The position numbers and the translations under genes were made by a program. Positions 41,843 to 49,896 of a stretch of 64,000 nucleotides of DNA are shown piece after piece. The notes below the pieces were generated by a model. That model was not told where the DNA came from. It saw only the letters and a list, made by a program, of their open reading frames with translations, and did not search any database. The stretch comes from Heritagella_A intestinalis (GTDB lineage: Bacteria; Bacillota; Clostridia; Oscillospirales; Acutalibacteraceae), in contig CAJFQF010000003.1 of the NCBI GenBank assembly GCA_904418995.1, forward strand, positions 124,001 to 188,000, read 5' to 3'. Each line of letters opens with the position of its first letter. Within the stretch, counting starts at the first letter, position 1.

Positions 41843-43246
41843 ATGGATAAATATAAGAGACTGTTTTCCAATACGTTGATTTTTGCCATCGGCACCTTTG
41901 GCTCCAAGCTGCTGGCATTTTTCCTGATGCCGCTGTATACCAACGTCCTCACCGACGCCCAGTACGGCACTTCGGACCTGCTGCAGCAGAGCGCCAACCT
42001 GCTGGTGCCCCTGGTGACCTTTGGCATTACCGACGCGGTTATCCGCTTTGGCCTGGACCGGAAAGTGCGGAATTCCGAGGTGCTCACTACGGGCATCCTC
42101 ATCACGCTGGCAGGCTTCTGCCTGCTATTTTTGTGCTTCCCCCTGCTGGAGCTGATCCCCGGCCTGGATGGCTATACCCATATCCTGCTGATCTTTGTGA
42201 TGACCTCGTCTACCCGGCAGCTGTTCCAGCAGTTTGTCCGGGCAAAGGGGCAGGTGAAGCTCTATGCGGTGGACGGCATTTTGAGCACAGCCCTGACTTT
42301 GCTGTTCACCATCCTGTTCCTGGTGGGGTTCCACTGGGGCGTGGAGGGCTATCTGGCGGCCATTATCTGCGCGGACGGCTGTTCCTGCCTGTTCTTGATG
42401 TTCAACGGCCAGATTTTGGGCTATTTCCACCCCTCCTATCTCCGGAAAAAGCGGACCATGAAGGATATGCTCCGCTACTCCATCCCCATGATTCCCAATA
42501 CGGTGTTCTGGTGGGTGACCACGGTGTCCTCCCGCTACATCATCACCGCTATTATGGGGGAGGGGGCCAACGGCCTGTATGCCGCCGCCTATAAGTGGCC
42601 ATCGGCCATTATCCTCATCTCCACCATCTTCATGAATGCCTGGCAGATGTCGGCCATTTCCGAGGAAAAGGGCCGGGCCCAGTTCTTCACCCATGTGTTC
42701 CACGGGCTGAGCTCCCTGGTGTTTATTGTGGGCTCTTTCCTCATCCTCTTCTCGAAAGTCATCACCCGGATTATGGTGGCGGATTCCTACTATGAATCCT
42801 GGCAGTACATTCCCCTGCTCTCGGTGGCCACGGTGTATTCCTGCATGGTCACCTTCCTGGGGACGGTGTATGTGGTCAATAAGAAGAGTACCCTATCCCT
42901 GGCCACCACCGCCGCCGGCGCCATTGTCAATGTGGTTTTGAGCTTCTTCCTGATTTCCTATTTCGGCATCAACGGCGCGGCCTTTGCCATGTTTGCCAGC
43001 TATTTTGTGGTGTTCCTCCTCCGTGCCTACGACACCAAACGGTTTATCCATATGCGCATTGGCGGGTTCCGGATTACGGTGAACACCCTGCTGCTGCTGG
43101 CCCAGGCCTTTGTGATGATTTACGAAATTACCTATTGGATTCCGGTGGAAATCTTCCTGACGGCGGCCATGGTGCTGCTGAACCTCAGCGGCCTGCTGGC
43201 GGGGGTGAAGAAGATTCTCCCCTCCCGGAAAAAGGCTTCCGCCTAA
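41843..43246 (+). CDS. Polysaccharide biosynthesis (Wzx-like) flippase
   Basis: Encodes 467 residues from the ATG at 41843 after AAGGGA; an in-frame ATG at 41795 precedes the hairpin and lacks a good site. About 12-14 membrane segments are visible. The start LFSNTLIFAIGTFGSKLLAFFLMPLYTNVLT, then AQYGTSDLLQQSANLLVPLVTFGITDAVIRFGL, is typical of the PST/RfbX group that moves lipid-linked repeat units outward. It lies 66 bases after uppP and is probably co-transcribed with it. Substrate is unknown. Confidence 0.88.
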   Translation: MDKYKRLFSNTLIFAIGTFGSKLLAFFLMPLYTNVLTDAQYGTSDLLQQSANLLVPLVTFGITDAVIRFGLDRKVRNSEVLTTGILITLAGFCLLFLCFPLLELIPGLDGYTHILLIFVMTSSTRQLFQQFVRAKGQVKLYAVDGILSTALTLLFTILFLVGFHWGVEGYLAAIICADGCSCLFLMFNGQILGYFHPSYLRKKRTMKDMLRYSIPMIPNTVFWWVTTVSSRYIITAIMGEGANGLYAAAYKWPSAIILISTIFMNAWQMSAISEEKGRAQFFTHVFHGLSSLVFIVGSFLILFSKVITRIMVADSYYESWQYIPLLSVATVYSCMVTFLGTVYVVNKKSTLSLATTAAGAIVNVVLSFFLISYFGINGAAFAMFASYFVVFLLRAYDTKRFIHMRIGGFRITVNTLLLLAQAFVMIYEITYWIPVEIFLTAAMVLLNLSGLLAGVKKILPSRKKASA

Positions 43247-43259
43247 ATTTTTTCGATTC

Positions 43260-43300
43260 TCCCCGGTTTCCCGGCTTTTGCAGGGAAGCCGGGGATTTCT
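43260..43300 (+). terminator. Terminator of the uppP-flippase unit
   Basis: TCCCCGG-x-TTCCC pairs with GGGAA-x-CCGGGGA around a 10-base loop, followed by TTTCT. Confidence 0.75.
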
Positions 43301-43401
43301 GTATTTGTAAGAAACTTGTAAGGAATCCGCCGCCCTTTTTTTGAAAAAATATTGTATAATGAAAACAGGAAATCCGATTTTGGGAAGGGAACCTTTTGAA
43401 A

Positions 43402-43433
43402 AAGGGCGCCTTAAAAGTGCGCCTTAAAAGGCG
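43402..43433 (+). repeat. Short repeats in the response-regulator leader
   Basis: GCGCCTTAAAAG occurs twice (43406-43417 and 43419-43430). The second forms CGCCTT-AA-AAGGCG (43420-43433) just upstream of AAGGAG, so it could affect translation. A TATAAT at 43355-43360 may be the promoter -10. Confidence 0.45.
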
Positions 43434-43453
43434 GGAAGAAGGAGTGTTTTTGT

Positions 43454-44155
43454 ATGGCAGACGAGTGGATTTTGATAGCGGACGACGACCGGGAAATAGT
43501 GCGGGCCATTTCCCTTTTGCTGGAAAAAGAGGGGTACCAAACCCTGGCGGCTTATGACGGGCAGCAGGCCCTGGACCAGGCCCTTTCCCAAGACGTCCGG
43601 CTGATGATTCTGGATGTGATGATGCCCCATATGGACGGCCTCACCGCCCTGGTGCGGCTGCGGGAGCAGAAAAACATCCCGGTGATTGTCCTCTCTGCCA
43701 AAACCGAAGAGACGGATAAGATTTTGGGGCTTTCCCTGGGGGCGGACGACTACGTCACCAAGCCCTTTGCCCCCATGGAGCTGGTGGCCCGGGTGCGCTC
43801 CCACCTGCGCCGCTACACCTCTTTGGGGGGCATGAACGCCCCCACGGAACAAGGGGAGATTGTCAACGGGCGGCTGCGGTATTCCCTGGAAGGCCGCCAG
43901 CTTTGGGTGGATGGCCAGCCGGTGCATCTCACGGCAACGGAGTGCCGGATTATGGAATTGTTGATGGGGAATCCCGGGCGGGTGTTTTCCACCGAAGAGA
44001 TTTATGAGCGGGTGTGGAAAGAGCCGGCCTATGCCGCCGACAAAACCGTCATGGTCCATATCCGCCGCATCCGGGAAAAAATCGAAATCAATCCACGGGA
44101 GCCCGAATATGTAAAGGTGGTGTGGGGCATTGGCTACAAAATGGAAAAACACTGA
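43454..44155 (+). CDS. OmpR/PhoB-type response regulator
   Basis: Encodes 233 residues from the ATG at 43454 after AAGGAG. The receiver domain (about 1-120) has ADDD near residues 9-12, the phospho-acceptor Asp in LMILDVMMPHMDG, and the VLSAKT and YVTKPF switch residues. The C-terminal winged helix (about 135-230) shows HLTATECRIMELLMGNPGRVFSTEEIYERVW and VHIRRIREKIE. It overlaps the kinase gene by 26 bases, so the pair is co-translated. Confidence 0.95.
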   Translation: MADEWILIADDDREIVRAISLLLEKEGYQTLAAYDGQQALDQALSQDVRLMILDVMMPHMDGLTALVRLREQKNIPVIVLSAKTEETDKILGLSLGADDYVTKPFAPMELVARVRSHLRRYTSLGGMNAPTEQGEIVNGRLRYSLEGRQLWVDGQPVHLTATECRIMELLMGNPGRVFSTEEIYERVWKEPAYAADKTVMVHIRRIREKIEINPREPEYVKVVWGIGYKMEKH

Positions 44156-46136
44156 AATCTGGAAGGAAATCGCGGTGATGGCAGGATTCCTGCTGGCCAT
44201 GGTTCTGCTTTTCGGCCTGCTGCTGGCGGCGATTTTCTGGAAATCCTCCAGCGGTATTGAAATGGTTTCGGATAGAATTGCCAACGCGGTGCAGACGGAC
44301 ATCCGCCGCACAGCGGCCTATCACCAGATGCTGGACGAGATTGCCGACCAGGTGGCCGAATCCATTCAGAAGCGGGTGGAGTACGCCAATCGTACCGGCC
44401 ACAATATCCACCGGGAGACCGCCGTAGTGCCGGAAAACGTCTCCTATCAGTGGGTTTGCGGGGAGTGGAGCGGCGGCAACACCCAGGAGGAAATTGTGCT
44501 GTCCAATCACGGGCAGACGGTGGTGAATTACCACTGGGACGGGGAAACCTCCGTGGCCTATTTGCCGGAGACACAGGGGCAGGAACCGGAAAAGGACCCC
44601 TTTAATTGGCAGCCCTCTTTGGACTGGGAAGAAACATTTTCCATGCGCATTGTGGTGGATAACTGGGTTTCCACGCCTGCTTTGGAAGAGGTACAGGCCC
44701 AATGCATAGAGGACCGGCAGCTGCTGGCGGTTTTCAGCGGCATGGTACTGTTAATCGTTTTGGGGCTGCTGCTGCTGCTGTTTTTGCGGAAAACCCTGCG
44801 GATTGCGGGGCGAAAATGGGCTTCCAAGCTGCTGCCCATTTGGGTGGAGCTGAAGCTGGCCGCAGCGGCCGGCCTGGTAGTTCGGGTGGTGCAGTGCGCC
44901 TTGGCCAATGCCCTGCCCGTTTGGTGGGAACTGGTCATTTGGTTCCTGGTATTTTTCCTGCTGCTGACCGACCTCTTTTTCAATCTTCCTCTTTATTTTC
45001 ACGGGAAAGGCAGCTCCTTGCTGGTGAAGCTCTGGAAGCTGGATCTGCCCTTTTACCGTTTTACCCCAGCTACGCCCCCAACCCGGCGGCTGGGCGTATT
45101 GTGCCTGCGCTCCGGGCTGCTGTTTGCGGTGCTGTTGGTCATTGGCCTGATGGTGGGCTGGTGGTACCCGCTGGCGGCTTCTATTTGCCTGGGCGTGGCA
45201 GCGGTGGTGCTGCTAATAGAGATTTTCCGCTGGACCCGCCGGGAACTTTTCCAGGTGCAGCGCCTGATGACGCAGATTGCAGAGCTGGGGGAGAATGCCC
45301 TGGGTAGTGCGGAAGGTTCTGCCATAACGGTGGAGGACCCCCAAAGCAGCTGTTATGAGCCTTCCCAGCAGCTGCAGCAGGTGCAGAGCCTGGTGCAAAA
45401 GGCAGTGGAAGAGGGGGTGCGCTCGGAGCGGATGAAACTGGAGCTCATCACCAATGTGTCCCACGATTTGAAAACCCCCCTGACCTCCATTATCAGCTAT
45501 GTGGAGCTGCTTCGCCAGGAGCCGGGGCTTTCCTCCCAGGTGCAGGAATATCTGTCGGTGGTGGCCGCGAAGGCGGACCGGCTGAAAACCATGGTACAGG
45601 ATGTCTTTGACCTTTCCAAGGCCACTTCCGGCAACCTGCCCCTCTATTTGGAGACCTTGGATTTGTCCCGGCTCCTGCACCAGACCCTGGCGGATATGGA
45701 TGACGCCATTCAGGAGTCTCCCTACATCTGGAAGGTGCGGGTCCCCGAGGAGCCCTTCCCCATACAGGCCGACGGCCAGCGCCTCTACCGGGTGTTCCAA
45801 AACCTTTTGAAAAACACCCTGCAATACGCCATGGAGAACACCCGGGTGTATCTGAAATTGGAAAAAGAGGGGAGCCAAGCGGTGTTTTCCCTGAAAAACG
45901 TCTCCCGGTTCGAGCTGCCGGAGGACACCCAGGCATTGACCGAGCGGTTTGTTCGAGGGGACGCCAGCCGCTCCACCGAGGGCAGCGGCCTGGGGCTCTC
46001 CATTGCCAAAAGTTACACGGAACTCTGCGGCGGCGATTTCCAGATAGAAGTCAACGGGGACTTGTTTTCCGTGACCCTCCGCTTCCCCCTGGAAGAGGAG
46101 GATTTCCCGGAGGCCTGGGAGCCTGCCGATGCATAA
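44130..46136 (+). CDS. Sensor histidine kinase with extra membrane segments
   Basis: Encodes 668 residues if the TTG at 44130 is used; a GTG at 44175 or ATG at 44178 after GGAAGG are alternatives, but the longer form keeps Lys residues ahead of the first membrane segment. After one segment comes a ~170-residue external domain, then about five more segments (about 205-375). The HisKA H-box is NVSHDLKTPLTSIISY, the N-box FQNLLKNTLQYA and the G-box STEGSGLGLSIAKS. The multi-pass region between sensor and kinase is unusual. The signal is unknown. Confidence 0.9.
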   Translation: MATKWKNTEIWKEIAVMAGFLLAMVLLFGLLLAAIFWKSSSGIEMVSDRIANAVQTDIRRTAAYHQMLDEIADQVAESIQKRVEYANRTGHNIHRETAVVPENVSYQWVCGEWSGGNTQEEIVLSNHGQTVVNYHWDGETSVAYLPETQGQEPEKDPFNWQPSLDWEETFSMRIVVDNWVSTPALEEVQAQCIEDRQLLAVFSGMVLLIVLGLLLLLFLRKTLRIAGRKWASKLLPIWVELKLAAAAGLVVRVVQCALANALPVWWELVIWFLVFFLLLTDLFFNLPLYFHGKGSSLLVKLWKLDLPFYRFTPATPPTRRLGVLCLRSGLLFAVLLVIGLMVGWWYPLAASICLGVAAVVLLIEIFRWTRRELFQVQRLMTQIAELGENALGSAEGSAITVEDPQSSCYEPSQQLQQVQSLVQKAVEEGVRSERMKLELITNVSHDLKTPLTSIISYVELLRQEPGLSSQVQEYLSVVAAKADRLKTMVQDVFDLSKATSGNLPLYLETLDLSRLLHQTLADMDDAIQESPYIWKVRVPEEPFPIQADGQRLYRVFQNLLKNTLQYAMENTRVYLKLEKEGSQAVFSLKNVSRFELPEDTQALTERFVRGDASRSTEGSGLGLSIAKSYTELCGGDFQIEVNGDLFSVTLRFPLEEEDFPEAWEPADA

Positions 46137-46162
46137 AAAGCGTATCAGTCTCGCCGGCATTT

Positions 46163-46200
46163 GGCCCGCATCTCCCCGGGGAGTGCGGGCCTTTCCTTTT
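46163..46200 (+). terminator. Terminator of the two-component operon
   Basis: GGCCCGCA-TCTCC pairs with GGAG-TGCGGGCC around CCGG; TTTCCTTTT follows. Confidence 0.8.
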
Positions 46201-46209
46201 GGAATCTGG

Positions 46210-46239
46210 TTGACAAGGCGGCCCCTGGGATAGTATTCT
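46210..46239 (+). promoter_or_regulatory. Promoter of the NCS2-type permease gene
   Basis: TTGACA (46210-46215) with TATTCT (46234-46239) at 18-bp spacing. An overlapping TAGTAT at 15 bp is a weaker choice. Confidence 0.5.
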
Positions 46240-46288
46240 TAAAAGAAGTAATACGGAGAAGAAAAGGGAGAAAAAGAAGGAGAAGAAA

Positions 46289-47866
46289 ATGGGTTTTCGC
46301 TACAAATGGTGGGGCAAAGGGGATATTGACGCCTGCTTTGGGGTGTTTTTCGACGGGTTTTCCAAAGTGCTCACCGCCTCGGGGATTCTGCTGCTGGTGT
46401 TTGGGATGCCGGCGGAAATTGTCCTGGGGAAGGTGGTGCCGGGGATTGGCCTGGCGGTGTTTGCCGGGAACCTGTGGTATTTCTATGAAGCCCGGGAGCT
46501 GGCCCACCGGGAAAAGCGCCACAATGTGACCGCCCTGCCCTTTGGCATAGGCTCCTCCCAAATGAGCGGCTGGCTCTATTTGATTATGGGGCCGGTGTAT
46601 TGGCAGACCGGGGACGCAGAGCTGGCCTTTCAGGTAGGGCTGGCATCGTCCTTTATTGGGGGCGTCGTGGAAGTGCTGGGGGGCTTTTTGGGCCGGTGGA
46701 TTGTCCGGGTAGTGCCCCACAGCGCCCTCATGGGCAATATGGCCTCTTCGGCCCTGGTGTGGCTCACGGTGGCGGGCATTGCCATGGTCTTTGACCGGCC
46801 GGTGTATGCCCTGCTGCCTCTTCTGCTGGTGCTCATCGACTATCTGGGCAAGGCGGATAAGCGGTTTCCCCGGATTCCCACCGGGGCGGCGGCGGTGGTG
46901 CTGGGGGCGGCACTGGCCTGGGGGTTTGGCTATCTGACGCCCCAGGGCCTGGTGGATTCCTTTTCCCAGGTGGGATTTTATCCGCCTACCTTCTGCGGCG
47001 GGGATTTGTGGGCCGGGTTGAGCCGGGTGGTGGAATTCCTGCCCATTATCCTGCCCCTGCAAATCAACAATTTCCTTTCCACCCTCCAGGGGGTGGAGTC
47101 CGCCCGGGTAGCGGGGGATGTGTATCCGGAGCGCCGCACCATGATTGTGGACGGCTGTACCACCCTGCTGGGCTCCCTGTTCGGCAATCCCTTCCCCACG
47201 ACGGTGTATTTCGGCCATCCGGGATGGAAGGCTTTGGATGCTCGGGCCGGGTTCCCCCTGGTGAATGCGGGGGCTTACCTGCTCCTGTGCTTCACCGGCC
47301 TTATAGGGGTTCTCATGTCCCTGATTCCCACAGAGGCGGTGATGATTCTCCTGGTGTTCGTGGGGTTCTCCGTCACGGCCGGCACCTTCCAGGAGCTGGA
47401 CCGCAGCCATGCCGGAGTGGTGCTTTTGTCCCTAATCCCCATCCTGTTCCAGTATATCCAGACCCTGCTGGATTCCGCTTTGCAGGCAGCGGGCACCTCG
47501 GTGGAGGCCTTGGGGGCAGCGGCCTTTTCGGAGGCGTCTGTCTACATGATGGGAATCCAGTATTTGGGCAATGGGGCGTTTCTTTCCAGCCTGCTTTTGG
47601 CGGGGCTTTTGGCCTATGTGGTGGACAAGCGCTATTTCCGGGCAGCGGCCTTTGCCGGGGCCCTGGCGGTGAGCTCCTTTATCGGGATGATTCACGCAGA
47701 GAGCGTCTCCCTGTTTTCCCCGGTGGGCGTGGCGTTTGGAGTGGTCTACCTGCTGGCCGGGGCCTTCCTGGCAGCGAAGGGGACTTGTTTTCCCGCGCCC
47801 AAAACGCCGGCTGACCAGCTGCCTCCGGAAGAACAGACGGCTGTGGAAACCAAACACACCGTATAG
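46289..47866 (+). CDS. NCS2/SulP-type permease (xanthine-uracil permease-like)
   Basis: Encodes 525 residues from the ATG at 46289 after AAGGAG. About 12-14 membrane segments are present. GDIDACFGVFFDGFSKVLTASGILL at the start, HNVTALPFGIGSSQMSGWLYLI, and LQINNFLSTLQGVESARVAGD with FGNPFPTTVYFGHPGW resemble the AzgA/NCS2-like membrane fold, with the latter in place of the usual NCS2 signature. Transport of a purine, pyrimidine or related anion is likely but not certain. The next gene follows by 18 bases. Confidence 0.75.
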   Translation: MGFRYKWWGKGDIDACFGVFFDGFSKVLTASGILLLVFGMPAEIVLGKVVPGIGLAVFAGNLWYFYEARELAHREKRHNVTALPFGIGSSQMSGWLYLIMGPVYWQTGDAELAFQVGLASSFIGGVVEVLGGFLGRWIVRVVPHSALMGNMASSALVWLTVAGIAMVFDRPVYALLPLLLVLIDYLGKADKRFPRIPTGAAAVVLGAALAWGFGYLTPQGLVDSFSQVGFYPPTFCGGDLWAGLSRVVEFLPIILPLQINNFLSTLQGVESARVAGDVYPERRTMIVDGCTTLLGSLFGNPFPTTVYFGHPGWKALDARAGFPLVNAGAYLLLCFTGLIGVLMSLIPTEAVMILLVFVGFSVTAGTFQELDRSHAGVVLLSLIPILFQYIQTLLDSALQAAGTSVEALGAAAFSEASVYMMGIQYLGNGAFLSSLLLAGLLAYVVDKRYFRAAAFAGALAVSSFIGMIHAESVSLFSPVGVAFGVVYLLAGAFLAAKGTCFPAPKTPADQLPPEEQTAVETKHTV

Positions 47867-47884
47867 AGAAGAAAGGAGCGGGCT

Positions 47885-48328
47885 ATGGAGAGCTATTGCT
47901 ATGAAAAAGGGCAGCACTGCCCGGTGGAACACCTGATTTTCCAGGTAGAGCCGGAGCATTTGGAGGAATTCCTTCAGGCAGACCATGAGGTTTGGACTTT
48001 GGGGGAGGCCGCCTGCGGGGAAGAAGGGCGCATCCCCTTCCTGAGCAAGGAGGTCTGGCTCAACGACAACCGGCCGGGGGAAGTCCACGTGGTGTTTGTG
48101 TGGGAGAGTATGGAGAGCTGGAAACGGGTAGCGGACCCAGCCATTCAGGAGGAACTCTCCGCCCGATTTGCCCAGCGGTTTCCCTATCCCTGCCGCCTGG
48201 TGCGGTGCGTGGAGGAAGAGGAAAACTACGGCATCCACCGCTGGAGCCGTTTCACCCCCCGGGCTAATAGTCTCGCCTACCGGCTCGGTCGGCGTTCAAT
48301 GTCTGCCACCGACAGACAACGCCCTTGA
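47885..48328 (+). CDS. TIGR03792-like dimeric alpha-beta barrel protein with repeat-derived tail
   Basis: Encodes 147 residues from the ATG at 47885 after AAAGGAG. CPVEHLIFQVEPEHLEEFLQADHEVWT and FLSKEVWLNDNRPGEVHVVFVWESMESWK match the small uncharacterised TIGR03792 family, related to ferredoxin-like ABM folds. Function is unknown. The last ~19 residues (from SLAYRLGRR) are read from a dispersed repeat module (TCGGTCGGCG with a hairpin, 48282-48327). The native end would be near RWSRFTPRA. It is the second gene of the permease operon. Confidence 0.65.
   Translation: MESYCYEKGQHCPVEHLIFQVEPEHLEEFLQADHEVWTLGEAACGEEGRIPFLSKEVWLNDNRPGEVHVVFVWESMESWKRVADPAIQEELSARFAQRFPYPCRLVRCVEEEENYGIHRWSRFTPRANSLAYRLGRRSMSATDRQRP
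48281..48328 (+). repeat. Repeat module forming the 3' end of the TIGR03792-like gene
   Basis: GCTCGGTCGGCG-TTCAA-TGTCTGCCACCGACAGACA-ACGCCC-like arrangement, the same module as 6472-6513 and 7076-7118. Here the hairpin arms are partly decayed (CCA against CGA near the centre). It supplies the stop codon. Confidence 0.65.
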
Positions 48329-48826
48329 CGTAATTCGCAGGGGAGCGCACAGTAATGAGCAACATGTTCTCTCGCGGCGAGAGCTGGGAGCTGCCTGCGC
48401 GTGGAATTAGGCCGTTGTTCGCACCTGCTATAAACGCGAATATAAAAGTTTTACTCGATTTTTTTCAAAAAATCGCAGGGGTCCAGGGGACAGCGTCCCT
48501 GGTCGCCCTCCGCAGAGGGCGAAATCCCTTTTCCGTAGGGCGCATTTTTGAAAAGTGAATTTGCAAGCTCCCAGTGGGAGGTTGCAAAGAGAAAAACTTT
48601 TTGCAAGAAAAAAAGTTTTTCTGCCTGGCTGGCTCCTAATGGTGCTTCCCTTCGTTCCCCGGAAGGGGGAACCGAAACCACCGAGGACGGAAGAGATATA
48701 AAAAGCCGCTTCCCTGATGCAGTTCTCCTTCGTTTCCCCGGTAGGGGAAATCGAAACCGCCGGGAACGGAAAAGATGCAAAAAATAAATAAATCATAAAG
48801 CAAAGTAAGTAAAGGAGAGAATCATA
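48329..48826. repeat. Repeat-rich intergenic region with several hairpins
   Basis: No gene is seen. Bases 48350-48430 resemble a type-II unit in reverse. Hairpins: CCAGGGGACAGCGTCCCTGG, CTCCCA-G-TGGGAG and AAAAACTTTTT/AAAAAGTTTTT. Two direct copies (48650-48697 and 48728-48776) of CTTCGTT-x-CCCC, CGAAACC-x-CCG and CGGAA-AGAT carry hairpins with matching arm changes (TTCCCC/GGGGAA against TTTCCCC/GGGGAAA). Open frames on the minus strand here have repeat-like composition and are not called. Confidence 0.6.
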
Positions 48827-49174
48827 ATGCCTTGTATTCAGATGAAAACCAATGTCAAAGTCAATGAAGAAGCCGCTCAGTCCATTAAGAGCCAGTTGGG
48901 CAAGGAAATTTCCCTGTTCCCCGGCAAGTCGGAGCAGTGGCTTATGGTGACCCTGGAGGACAATTGCCGCATTTGGTTTCGGGGAGAGACCGGCCGGCCC
49001 ATGGCTATGGTAGAGGTGAAAATTTACGGTTCGTCTGTGGATTCCGCCGCTGCTGAGAAAATGACCGGGCGTATTTGCAGCCTGCTGCAAACTGAGCTGG
49101 ACATCGACCCTGCGGACGTGTATGTGGCTTATGCCGCTGTCCCGGATTGGGGCTGGAACGGCGGGAATTTCTAA
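48827..49174 (+). CDS. MIF/tautomerase-superfamily protein
   Basis: Encodes 115 residues from the ATG at 48827 after AAAGGAGAG. The length and ends match macrophage migration inhibitory factor-like tautomerases. Pro2 (MPCIQMKTN) would be the N-terminal catalytic proline after Met removal. Lys near residue 34 in FPGKSEQWL aligns with MIF Lys33. The C-terminus DPADVYVAYAAVPDWGWNGGNF parallels MIF's VGWNNSTF end. It may tautomerise phenylpyruvate-like keto acids. Whether it acts on the host is unknown; no signal peptide is present. An acetyltransferase gene follows. Confidence 0.85.
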   Translation: MPCIQMKTNVKVNEEAAQSIKSQLGKEISLFPGKSEQWLMVTLEDNCRIWFRGETGRPMAMVEVKIYGSSVDSAAAEKMTGRICSLLQTELDIDPADVYVAYAAVPDWGWNGGNF

Positions 49175-49187
49175 GGGGGCCGGAAGA

Positions 49188-49817
49188 ATGCAGAGAAACG
49201 AAAAGGAAAAAATGCGCCAGCGCATGGAGGAAGGCCGGCTGTATCAGCCCAACGACGAGGAGATCACCCAAAGGCAGTTCGCCTGTATGGAAAAAATGTA
49301 CGCCTATAACGCCACCCACGCTATGGAGCAGGAAAAGCGCCAGGCCCTGCTTCGGGAAATGCTGGCCGAGGTGGGGGAGGGCTGCTATATCGAGGCCCCC
49401 TTCTACTCCAACTGGGGCGGCAGCCATGTGCATTTCGGCAACCATGTGTATGCCAACTTTCATTTTACCGCAGTGGATGACGGCCATATCTATATCGGGG
49501 ATTCTGTGATGATCGGCCCCAACGTGACCATCGCCACAGCGGGCCACCCGGTGGAGCCTTCCCTGCGGCGGCAGGCTATCCAGTACAACGCCGACGTCCA
49601 TATCGGGGCCAACGTGTGGATTGGCGCAGGAGCAGTCATCCTCCCCGGCGTGACCATCGGGGAGAATACCGTCATCGGCGGGGGCAGTGTGGTCACCAAG
49701 GACATCCCGGCCAATGTGGTGGCCGTGGGGAACCCCTGCCGGGTGCTCCGCCCCATTGGGGAAAAGGACCGGGAGTTTTATTTCCGGGATCGCCGGATTG
49801 ACTTACCCTTAGAGTAA
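49188..49817 (+). CDS. Maltose O-acetyltransferase-like (LbH) acetyltransferase
   Basis: Encodes 209 residues from the ATG at 49188 after AAGGGGG. The N-terminal ~55 residues form the maltose acetyltransferase helical motif (MRQRMEEGRLYQPNDEEI). The left-handed beta-helix follows, with hexapeptides such as GDSVMIGPNVTIATAGHP (His of the active site), HIGANVWIGAGAVILPGVTIGENTVIGGGSVVTKDIP and NPCRVLRPI. It transfers acetyl from acetyl-CoA to sugars in the cytoplasm. It is 13 bases after the tautomerase gene and likely co-transcribed. Confidence 0.93.
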   Translation: MQRNEKEKMRQRMEEGRLYQPNDEEITQRQFACMEKMYAYNATHAMEQEKRQALLREMLAEVGEGCYIEAPFYSNWGGSHVHFGNHVYANFHFTAVDDGHIYIGDSVMIGPNVTIATAGHPVEPSLRRQAIQYNADVHIGANVWIGAGAVILPGVTIGENTVIGGGSVVTKDIPANVVAVGNPCRVLRPIGEKDREFYFRDRRIDLPLE

Positions 49818-49831
49818 CACGAGTTTGCAAA

Positions 49832-49879
49832 CAAAAAAACGGCGTTCCTGGGAATGGCTCCCGAGAGCGCCGTTTTTTG
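49832..49879 (+). terminator. Bidirectional terminator
   Basis: AAAAAAACGGCG-x-TC and GAGCGCCGTTTTTT pair across convergent genes. Confidence 0.85.
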
Positions 49880-49896
49880 TACAGAACAGGAATCGA

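Noticed and set aside
48428..49225. Minus-strand open frames of 265 and 109 codons in the 48.4-48.8 kb repeats
   Set aside because: They cover hairpin repeats and the start of the tautomerase gene; no domain or start site is convincing.
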